This document shows positions 17,037 to 24,645 of a DNA stretch of 64,000 bases, one piece after another. Both the position numbers and the translations under genes were made by a program. The DNA comes from CAWDVH01 sp963805705 (GTDB lineage: Bacteria > Actinomycetota > Actinomycetes > Streptosporangiales > Streptosporangiaceae). The first letter of the stretch is position 1. Every line of letters starts with the position of its first letter. The notes beneath the pieces are model-generated. The model was not told the DNA's origin. It saw only the letters and a list, made by a program, of their open reading frames with translations, and did not search any database. The stretch spans positions 186,001-250,000 of the forward strand of contig CAWDVH010000005.1 in NCBI GenBank assembly GCA_963805705.1, given 5' to 3'.

Positions 17037-17495
17037 GTGAACCCGCGCCCACCGCTTCCGCCGTTCACCGAGGAGACGGCCCGCCAGAAGGTCCAGGCGG
17101 CTGAGGATGCCTGGAACAGCCGCGATCCGGAGCGAGTCGCGGCCGCTTACTCCGTGGACTCGGTCTGGCGTAACCGGGACGAGTTCATCACCGGCCGGGC
17201 CGAGATCGTGGAATTCCTGCGCCGGAAATGGAGCCACGAGCTTGGCTATGCGCTCCGCAAGGACATGTGGGCCTTCCATGGCAGCCGCATCGCGGTGCGC
17301 TTCCAGTACGAATCTCACGACCCCGGCGGTCAGTGGTTCCGCAGTTATGGCAACGAGCTGTGGGAATTTGATGAGGATGGCCTGATGAGGCGCCGTGAGG
17401 CGAGCATCAACGACGTCCCCATCGACGAATCGGACCGCCGTATCCACGGCCCGCGGCCAGAAGCAGAACGAGGCGAGACCTTCCCTCTGCGCTGA
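17037..17495 (+). CDS. NTF2-like protein, DUF1348 family
   Basis: A 152-residue single-domain protein of the DUF1348 branch of the NTF2-like fold: PPFTEETARQKVQAAEDAWNSRDPERVAAAYSVDSVWRNRDEFITGRAEIVEFLRRKW, with the WRNR(D) and FQYESHD...SYGNELWEFDEDGLMRRREASIND motifs. Such proteins are small cytosolic dimers of unknown or isomerase-like role. The GTG start follows GCAGGAGG. A 22-bp tandem repeat covers its stop codon. Confidence 0.9.
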   Translation: MNPRPPLPPFTEETARQKVQAAEDAWNSRDPERVAAAYSVDSVWRNRDEFITGRAEIVEFLRRKWSHELGYALRKDMWAFHGSRIAVRFQYESHDPGGQWFRSYGNELWEFDEDGLMRRREASINDVPIDESDRRIHGPRPEAERGETFPLR

Positions 17496-17548
17496 GGTGG
17501 ACGGCCCTCTGCGCTGACGTCGACAGCCCTCTGCGCCCAGGTCGACGG
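17483..17548 (+). repeat. 22-bp tandem repeat over the DUF1348 stop codon
   Basis: Three 22-bp units begin at 17483, 17505 and 17527, each opening with ccctctgcgc; a partial fourth follows. The TGA stop at 17493-17495 lies inside the first unit. Confidence 0.95.
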
Positions 17549-17652
17549 CGCCCTACGCCGGGCGGTACACGTGCGCGTGTCATCCTCGTGGTGGTGAGAA
17601 CGCGTCCTATAACCACGTTGTCGGCATTGCTCTAGCTGCGAGGAACCGCCGT

Positions 17653-18564
17653 ATGATGACAAATCCGGACACCCGTGCCCCGGCGCCCGTCACGCGACCC
17701 GGCTTCTACGAAGTCCGCACTCCCGATCCGGAGCGGCTTGTGCACTACTACGAGGACGCACTCGGCCTCGTGGTCACCGAGCGGTCCGGATCCGCTACCT
17801 ACCTCACCACCGGCGTGGATCATCACTGCGTGATCGTTGCGCCGGGCGAGCGCAATGGCCGCGCCTCGCTCGGCTTCGAGGTACTCGGATCGCTCGCCGA
17901 CGTGCAGCGCGACCTCAGGAACATGGGCGTCGATGCCGAGCTGCGCTCCGACCCTCAGCCCGAGATCGGCGCCGCGCTGGTGCTGCCTGAGTACGAAACC
18001 GCGACGCCGATCTACCTGTACACGGGCCAGGCGGCGAGCGGAGTGCCGACCGCGCTGGGCATCAGGCCGACCAAGCTGGGCCACATCGCGTCGTATACGG
18101 AAGATCTGGAGGGTGCGCAGAGCTTCTACACCGACCTGCTCGGCTTCCGGTGGTCGGACACCATAGGTGACTTCTTCACGTTCCTGCGGTGTAACGCCGA
18201 CCATCACGCCATCAACCTGATGCGCAGCACCAAGAAGCACGGGCTGTTCCATGTCGCGTTCGAGATGCGTGACATCGGGCACCTGAAGGACGCACTCGAC
18301 CACCTGGCCAGCCGCAACATCCGTCTGCAGTGGGGACCCGGCCGGCACGGCGCGGGCCACAATATTTTCACTTATCACCATGACCCCGACGGCAACCTGG
18401 TGGAGCTCTTCACCGAAATCGACATCGTCTACGACGAGGTGACCGGTCAGTTTCAGCCCCGGCCCTGGCACGAGCACTGGCCGCAGGTGCCTCAGGTCTG
18501 GGGCGCGGGCCCCGAGGCCGCGAACAAATGGGGGCCGATCGATCCGGAGATGATGGCGCACTGA
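17653..18564 (+). CDS. VOC-family extradiol-dioxygenase-like protein
   Basis: A 303-residue protein with two vicinal-oxygen-chelate modules, like catechol 2,3-dioxygenase. The C-terminal module keeps the expected metal ligands: His in LGHIASYTEDL, His in GLFHVAFEMRD and Glu in DGNLVELF. This suggests an Fe(II)-dependent aromatic ring-cleaving enzyme. Two ATGs are adjacent at 17653 and 17656, after GAGG. It shares one base with the next gene (TGATG), so both work in one pathway, probably degradation of an aromatic compound. Confidence 0.9.
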   Translation: MMTNPDTRAPAPVTRPGFYEVRTPDPERLVHYYEDALGLVVTERSGSATYLTTGVDHHCVIVAPGERNGRASLGFEVLGSLADVQRDLRNMGVDAELRSDPQPEIGAALVLPEYETATPIYLYTGQAASGVPTALGIRPTKLGHIASYTEDLEGAQSFYTDLLGFRWSDTIGDFFTFLRCNADHHAINLMRSTKKHGLFHVAFEMRDIGHLKDALDHLASRNIRLQWGPGRHGAGHNIFTYHHDPDGNLVELFTEIDIVYDEVTGQFQPRPWHEHWPQVPQVWGAGPEAANKWGPIDPEMMAH

Positions 18565-19619
18565 TGCGCGCGGTGGTGATGCGCGCGTTCGGAGATCCGG
18601 ACGTGCTGGAGATCGAGGATGTGCCGACGCCCAGCCCGGCGGCGGGGGAGGCCCTGGTCCGCGTCGCGGCGGTGGAAGTCTCGCGCACCCGTGACGTCGC
18701 CACCCGCTCTGGCCGGCATCCTTTCTCGCCGATGATCACGCTGCCGCACGTGCTGGGCGGCGACTTCGCCGGTGTCGTCGAGGCCGTCGGGGCCGGCGTC
18801 GACCCGGCCCTGGTCGGCACGCGAGTCGCCGCGATGAACACGCACACCTGCGGCGAGTGCGTCGCCTGCCGGTCGGGCCGTGAGTACGAGTGCACCCAGC
18901 TGGAAATGGTGGGCATTCACCGCTGGGGCTCCTACGCCGAGTTCACCCGCGTGCCCGCCGGCAGCCTGCACGCCCTCCCCGGCGGGATCGATCTGGCTGA
19001 GGCGGCAGCGCTGGCCGCGACCGGCCCCATCGCCCTGACCCAGCTGCGGACGGCAGCAGTAACCGACGGCAGCGACGTGCTCATCACCGGCGTGACGGGT
19101 GCGCTCGCCTCGGTGCTGGCGGCACTCGCGCCGAGCCTCGGCGCCCGCGTCATCGGGCTCACCCGCCGGGTCGGGGCCGTCGCGCCCGGCCTCGGCATCA
19201 CCGTGCTCGACTCCGAGCGCGAGGACCTCACGCGGGCCATACGTGAGGTGGCGGAAGGGGCGGGTCCGGATTCCGCGATCGACAACGTCGCGGCGCCTGA
19301 GGTGTTCGACCGCTACTTCCCGACTCTGGCCAACGGCGCGCGCATCGTGATCTCGGGAGCGATCGGGACGCCCGAGCTGCCGGTGCTCAGGGTTCCGGCC
19401 ATGCCGCTGTATATCCGCAGTATCTCCCTGCTCGGCGTGCGCACCGCGACCGCGCGCACCACGCTGGATTTCTGGGATCTCGTGCGCGACGGGTTCCGGC
19501 TGCCGCCCGGCCTGGTGCACGAGAGGCCCCTGGAGGACGTGTCGGCGGCGCACGACGCGGTGATCAACGGGAGTGCCGTCGGCCATACCGTGCTGCGGGT
19601 CAGCGACACCATGGGCTGA
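18564..19619 (+). CDS. zinc-type alcohol dehydrogenase/quinone oxidoreductase
   Basis: A 351-residue medium-chain dehydrogenase. The structural-zinc-like cluster CGECVACRSGREYEC and GDFAGVVEAVGAGVD are present in the catalytic half; the Rossmann half shows VLITGVTGALASVLAALAPSLGARVIGLTRR. The ATG at 18564 overlaps the dioxygenase stop (TGATG), so the genes are translationally coupled. Substrate unknown; the pairing suggests a step next to ring cleavage. Confidence 0.9.
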   Translation: MRAVVMRAFGDPDVLEIEDVPTPSPAAGEALVRVAAVEVSRTRDVATRSGRHPFSPMITLPHVLGGDFAGVVEAVGAGVDPALVGTRVAAMNTHTCGECVACRSGREYECTQLEMVGIHRWGSYAEFTRVPAGSLHALPGGIDLAEAAALAATGPIALTQLRTAAVTDGSDVLITGVTGALASVLAALAPSLGARVIGLTRRVGAVAPGLGITVLDSEREDLTRAIREVAEGAGPDSAIDNVAAPEVFDRYFPTLANGARIVISGAIGTPELPVLRVPAMPLYIRSISLLGVRTATARTTLDFWDLVRDGFRLPPGLVHERPLEDVSAAHDAVINGSAVGHTVLRVSDTMG

Positions 19620-19655
19620 ATGCCCGTGGCCGGCCGAGAAGATCACTCGGGGAGC

Positions 19656-20963
19656 TCAGCCCGGAAGCCCCCCGTGGCCTGGCCTCGGCGGTGCATGGCT
19701 GGGTGATGAAGCGCGCCGGATGAGCCTGCGCACGTGCAGGTGCGGCATTCCGGCCGGATCGGGCTCGGCGGCGGTGATGGCCAGACGCGGCCCGTAGCGG
19801 TGGGCCAGCGGGTCGGCGGTCAGTCCGTGCGCGATCACGCTGAGCAATATGGTCAAGACGATCACGGTAACCGCTGGCTCGGCGGACTTGCCTATGTCCT
19901 CCAGGGCCAGCAGGGCGAATACCACCGAGGCCAGGCCGCGGGGGCCGAACCAGCCCATGAAGGCAACGGCCAGGCGGCCGAGCCGTGCGCCCGCCAGCGC
20001 CAGCGCCACCGGTGCCATCCGGATCACGGTCAGGCTGAGTACGGCGTACAGCACCACCTGCCACGTCAGGCTCTCGAACGCCGGAACGACCGCGATGGCG
20101 CCGAACGCCAGCCAGACCAGCAGTGAGACCAGGGCGCCGGTCTCCTCGACGTAGGGCATCAGGCCCTCGCCGCGCTCCCCGCCGGCGGCGCCGTAGGCCA
20201 GGCCGCCCACGAACGCGGCGATAAAGCCATTTCCGTGCACCGCCAGGGCGCAGGCGTAGGAGCAGAGGGCCAGGGCCAGCACCGCAGAGCCAGCGAAACC
20301 GCCCTCGGCCCACTCGCGCCGGCGGGCCACGTTCACGACAAATCCGCCCGCGCCGCCGATGACCACGCCGACGAGCACGCCGAGCGCGAGCTCTGCGGCG
20401 GCCTGGCCAGGGCCGACGCTGGCCGCGTGCTCAGCCGTCGCGGCTCCGGCGATGGCGACCAGGACGACCGGCGTGGCGATCCCGTCGTTAAGCCCGCTTT
20501 CGACGTTGAGCAGCCGGCGGATCCGGGCCGGGACCGCCGGGTTCACCATCATGCCCGAGCCCAGGGCTGCGTCCGTCGGCGCGAGAGCCGCGCCCACCAG
20601 CAGGGCGAGCCAGATGCTCATGCCAGGGAACAGCCACAGCGCCAGCAGGGTGCCCAGGCCCATGGTCAGTGGCAGCCCGATCCCCAGCAGCCGCAGGCAC
20701 AGGCCCATGTCAGTGCGCAGGTCCCGCAGCCTGACCCGGGACGCGTCCGAGAACAGCACCAGAACCAGGGTGATCTCGGCCAGCGCCTTCACCAGCTCCT
20801 GGGAAGGCGTGAAACCCAGCAGCGACAGCGGGGCGTGGGTCAGCAGCAGCCCGGCGAGCACGAAGATGATCGGCGCGGTCACGTCCCACCGCTCCAGCCG
20901 CGCGGACAGCGTCCCCCACAGGAAAACGACCGCGGCCACGATCGCCGCGTCGGAAGGACTCAT
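19656..20963 (-). CDS. CPA1-family Na+(K+)/H+ antiporter
   Basis: A 435-residue membrane protein with about 12 hydrophobic segments. Motifs of NhaP-type CPA1 exchangers are present: LVGAALAPTDAALGSGMMVNPAVPARIRRLLNVESGLNDGIATPVVL, which carries the ion-binding Asp residues, and FMGWFGPRGLASVVFALLALE. Its ATG overlaps the stop of the lipid-kinase gene (ATGA). Likely role is pH or sodium homeostasis. Confidence 0.93.
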   Translation of the reverse strand: MSPSDAAIVAAVVFLWGTLSARLERWDVTAPIIFVLAGLLLTHAPLSLLGFTPSQELVKALAEITLVLVLFSDASRVRLRDLRTDMGLCLRLLGIGLPLTMGLGTLLALWLFPGMSIWLALLVGAALAPTDAALGSGMMVNPAVPARIRRLLNVESGLNDGIATPVVLVAIAGAATAEHAASVGPGQAAAELALGVLVGVVIGGAGGFVVNVARRREWAEGGFAGSAVLALALCSYACALAVHGNGFIAAFVGGLAYGAAGGERGEGLMPYVEETGALVSLLVWLAFGAIAVVPAFESLTWQVVLYAVLSLTVIRMAPVALALAGARLGRLAVAFMGWFGPRGLASVVFALLALEDIGKSAEPAVTVIVLTILLSVIAHGLTADPLAHRYGPRLAITAAEPDPAGMPHLHVRRLIRRASSPSHAPPRPGHGGLPG

Positions 20964-22363
20964 CGCGTCCGGCCGCCTGCGGTCCGCGTGAACGTGAGGG
21001 CCTGGCGGCGCACGAGGCCCCAGTCCATCGGCGGCCGCGGCTCGGGGACGCCGGGCCGGCCGCGGGGGACCTGCACCCGCAGCGCGAGCGGGCGGATGGT
21101 GCAGCGCACCGGGGTGGGCATGAGGATGGCCTCGCCGTCGATCCCGACGGGGATCTGCGGCTGGTCGGCGTCGATGATGACCTCGCGCGCGGTGAGCGCG
21201 GTGACGTTGCGGGAGCGCTGGGCCGCGCGCAGCAGCCCGGCGGCCTGGGCGGCGTTGCTGATCTTGACGCCGACGATGCCGAGCAGGCCCTGGTCGAGCC
21301 GTGCGCGCCGGCCCAGGCCGGCGATGTCGCCGGTCTCATAGGGGTTGTTGCTGATCAGCACCGCCTGCGGGCCGTCGAGTATCACCTTCCCGTCGGCCCT
21401 GACCACCAGGTGCGCGCCCTGGTGGCCGGTCAGCAGGTCAGGGAGCATCGCCAGCGCGGTGCCGGTCTTCTCGTCGCGGTAAGCGGGGCTCTGCACGACC
21501 TGGGCGTAGGCGCCGAAGGACGCGTTGTTGACGAACGTGCGGTCGCCGATCAGGCCCAGGTCGATCCGCAGCTCGACGCCGTCGGTGAGGGCATCCAGGC
21601 TGGTGGACGGATCGTCACGGTCCAGCCCGAGGTCCAGAGCGAAGTGGTTGCGGGTGCCCGCGGAGATCACCATCATCGGGACGTCCCGGTCGGCGGCGAT
21701 CCCCGCGACCAGGGCCTGGGTCCCGTCGCCGCCGGCCACCCCGAGCAGGTCCGCTCCGCCGTCGACCGCCTGGCGGGCCAGCGCGGCCACGTCGACGATC
21801 TCGGGACCCTCCAGCAAGGCCACCTCGGCGCCGAGCGCGGCGGCCTTGTCGGCGAGCCCGAACCTGGCGACCTTCCCGCCGCCCGACCTCGGGTTCATGA
21901 TCACGAAAGGCCGCTGCGGCGGCGCGGCGCCCTGCTCGCGCGGCCTGGCCGGCGCCTGACCGCCGGCCAGTGCCGCGCGCCCGGCGGCCGCCGCGCCGGC
22001 CGCGAGCACCACGGCCAGTACAACCTCCCACAGCAGCCCGGCGATGATGTACACGACGATCACGAAGACCGGCGCGGCGACCAGGACCGCGAGCGCGAGC
22101 CAGCGCCGGACGCCGCGGTTGGCCAGGAACCACCAGGCCGCCGCGCAGGCGATAGCCAGGCCCGCGATGCCCAGCAGCAGCGCGGTGATGCTCCGCAGGG
22201 CACCCGACAGCAGCAGCACCAGCACCGCGGCCGCGGCGGCGGCCAGCGCCAGCCGGGCCAGCCAGCGCTGGCGGGCGGCCGGTGCCCGGCCGCCCGCGCC
22301 AGGGCGGCTCGTTCCGTTCGGCGTGTTCGTTCCGTCCAGCGGACCGTCTTCCTGTACTGCCAT
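20960..22363 (-). CDS. diacylglycerol-kinase-family protein with N-terminal membrane domain
   Basis: A 467-residue protein. About four hydrophobic segments fill residues ~35-130; the rest is a DAGK catalytic domain with PFVIMNPRSGGGKVARFGL, the nucleotide loop LGVAGGDGTQALVAGIA and SAGTRNHFALDLGL. It probably phosphorylates a lipid at the membrane; diacylglycerol is the family default. The ATG at 22363 (AAGGGTGATGAC upstream) is favoured. It sits 17 bp after sulP and overlaps the antiporter gene by 4 bp. Confidence 0.9.
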   Translation of the reverse strand: MAVQEDGPLDGTNTPNGTSRPGAGGRAPAARQRWLARLALAAAAAAVLVLLLSGALRSITALLLGIAGLAIACAAAWWFLANRGVRRWLALAVLVAAPVFVIVVYIIAGLLWEVVLAVVLAAGAAAAGRAALAGGQAPARPREQGAAPPQRPFVIMNPRSGGGKVARFGLADKAAALGAEVALLEGPEIVDVAALARQAVDGGADLLGVAGGDGTQALVAGIAADRDVPMMVISAGTRNHFALDLGLDRDDPSTSLDALTDGVELRIDLGLIGDRTFVNNASFGAYAQVVQSPAYRDEKTGTALAMLPDLLTGHQGAHLVVRADGKVILDGPQAVLISNNPYETGDIAGLGRRARLDQGLLGIVGVKISNAAQAAGLLRAAQRSRNVTALTAREVIIDADQPQIPVGIDGEAILMPTPVRCTIRPLALRVQVPRGRPGVPEPRPPMDWGLVRRQALTFTRTAGGRTR

Positions 22364-22380
22364 GTCATCACCCTTGCGCG

Positions 22381-24126
22381 CTATGTGGTGGCCGCCTGGT
22401 CTGGGGCCGCCTGGTCTGCGGCCGTCTGGCCGGGGGCTGTCCACCGGGCGCCGGTTTCATCGCGGAATGCGGCGATGGCGGCGGCGATCGTCGGGAAGAA
22501 GTGGTGCGGGTCGATCGTGCGGGTGAGCCCGTAGCGTTCGATCTTGCGCCGTACCGGGTCCTTGAGCTCGGCGAAGACCAGGCTGATGCCCTGGGCGTTC
22601 AGCGCCTCGTCGAGTTCCTCCAGCACATCAGAGGCGGTGGTGTCCACGTCCGTCACCGGCTCGGCCGCGATGAGGATCCATGCGGGCTTCGGCTCAGCCT
22701 TGGCCAGCCGCCTGACCTCGTCGCGGAACGTCGTGGCGTTGGCGAAGAACAGCGGGCCGTCGAACCGGTAGATGACCAGGCCCGGCAGCTGCGCGGCCTC
22801 GGGGTAGGAGTGAGTGTCGTGGTACCCCTCCAGGCCGTCCACGCGCCCGAGCACCGTGTCGTAGGGCCACCAGGCCCGCCGGAAGACATTGAGGATGGAC
22901 AGCCCGACCGCGATCGCGATCCCCGGCAGCACGCCGAGCAGCGCGACGCCGAGGAAAGCCGCGATCGACAGCGCGAACTCGGCCTTGCGCTGGTGCCACA
23001 GCCGCATCGTGGCGGGAATGTCGGCCAGGGACAGCGAGGCGGTGATCACCACCGCGGCCAGGGCGGGCTGGGGCAGGTTACGGAACAGGCCGGGGACCAG
23101 CACGATCATGAGGATGATCAGGACGGCCCCGATGACCCCGGTCAGCTGCGTCTTCGCGCCTGACCGCTCGGCCACCGCGGTCCGCGACCCGCTGGTGCTA
23201 ACCGGGAACCCCTGGAACAGGCCGGCGGCCAGGTTCGCCGCGCCGATGCCGATCATCTCGCCGTTGCCGTGGACCTCCTGCCCGGTGCGGGCCGCGAACG
23301 CCGACGCGGTGGAGATCGTGTCGGCCAGGGAGACTAGCGCGATCCCCAGCGCCCCGGCGAAGAGGGGCCCGACGTCAGACCAGCGGACGGACGGGATCGT
23401 CAGCGGCGGGAAGCCCTTGGGCAGGACCCCGACCAGGCTGACACCGTGGTCGGCCAGGTGAAAGACCGACGCCGAGACAATGGCCAGCACGACCATGATG
23501 AGCACGGCCGGGAGCTTCGGCAGCCAGCGCTGCAGTACCAGGATGAGCACGACTCCCGCGATCCCGACCGCGGCCGCGGCGGCCACCGCCTCCCCGTCGG
23601 CCACGCCTTTCACGAACCCGGTGATCTCACCGATCAGGCCATCCGCGTCGACCTTGAACCCGAGCAGCTTGGGCAGCTGACCGATCAGGATGGTCAGCGC
23701 CAGGCCGTTCATGTAGCCGATCATCGTCGGCTTGGAGATCAGGTCGGCGATGAAGCCGAGCTTGGCCACGGCGGCCAGGATCATGATTGCCGCGACCATG
23801 ATCGCGAGGATGGACGCGAGCGCGACCGCACGCTCGGGGTCGCCGCCCGCGGCCATCAGCGGCAGGATCGTCGCGGCGATCATCGGCCCCAGCGACGAAT
23901 CCGGCCCCAGCACCAGGATCCGCGACGGCCCGAACACCGCATACCCGAGTAGGCACATGATCGACGTGTACAAGCCGGTAATCGGCGGCAGGCCCGCCAG
24001 TTCCGCATACGCCATGCCCTGCGGGACCAGCAAGGTCGTGAGCACAACCCCGGCCACCACGTCCTTGGCCAGCCACCGGCGGCGGTAAGACGAGATCACC
24101 TGAAGCCCGGGCACCCACTGCAACAT
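22381..24126 (-). CDS. SulP-family anion transporter with STAS domain
   Basis: A 581-residue transporter of the SulP/SLC26 family, with VPQGMAYAELAGLPPITGLYTSIMCLLGYAVFGPSRILVLGPDSS at the N-terminus, about 11 membrane segments, and a STAS domain from about residue 430 (GLVIYRFDGPLFFANATTFRDEV; DVDTTASDVLEELDEALNAQGISLVFAEL). Substrate may be sulfate, bicarbonate or another anion. It is the first gene of a three-gene operon with the lipid kinase and antiporter. A 15-bp tandem repeat near the stop gives an Asp-Gln-Ala-Ala tail. Confidence 0.93.
   Translation of the reverse strand: MLQWVPGLQVISSYRRRWLAKDVVAGVVLTTLLVPQGMAYAELAGLPPITGLYTSIMCLLGYAVFGPSRILVLGPDSSLGPMIAATILPLMAAGGDPERAVALASILAIMVAAIMILAAVAKLGFIADLISKPTMIGYMNGLALTILIGQLPKLLGFKVDADGLIGEITGFVKGVADGEAVAAAAAVGIAGVVLILVLQRWLPKLPAVLIMVVLAIVSASVFHLADHGVSLVGVLPKGFPPLTIPSVRWSDVGPLFAGALGIALVSLADTISTASAFAARTGQEVHGNGEMIGIGAANLAAGLFQGFPVSTSGSRTAVAERSGAKTQLTGVIGAVLIILMIVLVPGLFRNLPQPALAAVVITASLSLADIPATMRLWHQRKAEFALSIAAFLGVALLGVLPGIAIAVGLSILNVFRRAWWPYDTVLGRVDGLEGYHDTHSYPEAAQLPGLVIYRFDGPLFFANATTFRDEVRRLAKAEPKPAWILIAAEPVTDVDTTASDVLEELDEALNAQGISLVFAELKDPVRRKIERYGLTRTIDPHHFFPTIAAAIAAFRDETGARWTAPGQTAADQAAPDQAATT
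22391..22435 (-). repeat. 15-bp tandem repeat in the sulP 3' end
   Basis: GCCGCCTGGTCTGGG (22391-22405), GCCGCCTGGTCTGCG (22406-22420) and GCCGTCTGGCCGGGG (22421-22435). In frame, 8 bp from the stop codon, coding for a repeated Asp-Gln-Ala-Ala-type tail. Confidence 0.9.
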
Positions 24127-24135
24127 GGCGATCTG

Positions 24136-24177
24136 CTTACTGCCGGGCCATGGCGACTTACTGTCGGGCCATGGCGA
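24136..24177 (-). repeat. 21-bp tandem duplication of the arylsulfatase-remnant stop region
   Basis: 24136-24156 and 24157-24177 are identical except one base; each unit starts cttactg and ends ccatggcga. The stop codon (24158-24160) lies in the second unit, so read on the minus strand the gene ends MARQ-stop and is followed by a duplicate MARQ-stop. Confidence 0.95.
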
Positions 24178-24490
24178 TGCGGATGAGTTCCCCGGGGTCG
24201 ATCAGGTGGTCGTGATTATCGTCACCGAGGTCGATCTGGACCAGGTCGATCTTGCCATTGAACTTGCTGGTGTCGCCAGGGTAGTCGGAGCTGACCGGCA
24301 TGCCGAAGTCCTCGCCGATGTCGGTGGTTTCGTCGGCGGGGAAGACCACGACACTGGGTGCTCCCGGCGGCGCCCGCAGCGGCTCGATCGGCGGGAACTT
24401 GGTGTCCGGATCCCTGGCGTCATAGGTGACCAGGCCAAAGCTGGGCTGGTCAGGGATCGGCAACACACTGCGCTGCACCTCGCGAGCCAT
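24158..24490 (-). pseudogene. arylsulfatase with internal deletion (N- and C-termini fused)
   Basis: A 110-residue frame. The start (VLPIPDQPSFGLVTYDARDPDTKFPPIEPLRAPPGAPSVVV) matches the N-terminus of large bacterial arylsulfatases, and the end (GMPVSSDYPGDTSKFNGKIDLVQIDLGDDNHDHLIDPGELIRIAMARQ) matches their C-terminus. Full proteins of this family are roughly 700-800 residues, so nearly everything between is missing, including the C-x-P-x-R formylglycine site. The reading frame is kept across the junction and a ribosome site (AGAAGGAG) survives, so a short product may still be made, but it cannot be a sulfatase. Confidence 0.8.
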
Positions 24491-24500
24491 CCTGGCCGCT

Positions 24501-24525
24501 CCTTCTGTTTCCTTCTGTTTCCTTC
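24501..24525 (-). repeat. 10-bp tandem repeat at the ribosome site of the sulfatase remnant
   Basis: ccttctgttt occurs twice (24501-24510, 24511-24520) followed by ccttc. On the minus strand this gives repeated AGAAGG purine tracts directly upstream of the ATG at 24490. Confidence 0.85.
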
Positions 24526-24645
24526 CTGACCGGCAGAGGTCAGGTGCCCACCGGCAAAGTGATGGCAAAGCCGCCGACCCCCCAGCACACCGCCGAATCC
24601 GCCCCGCCCGCATCACCTGCCGGGGGTGAAGGCATCCTTAACGCC

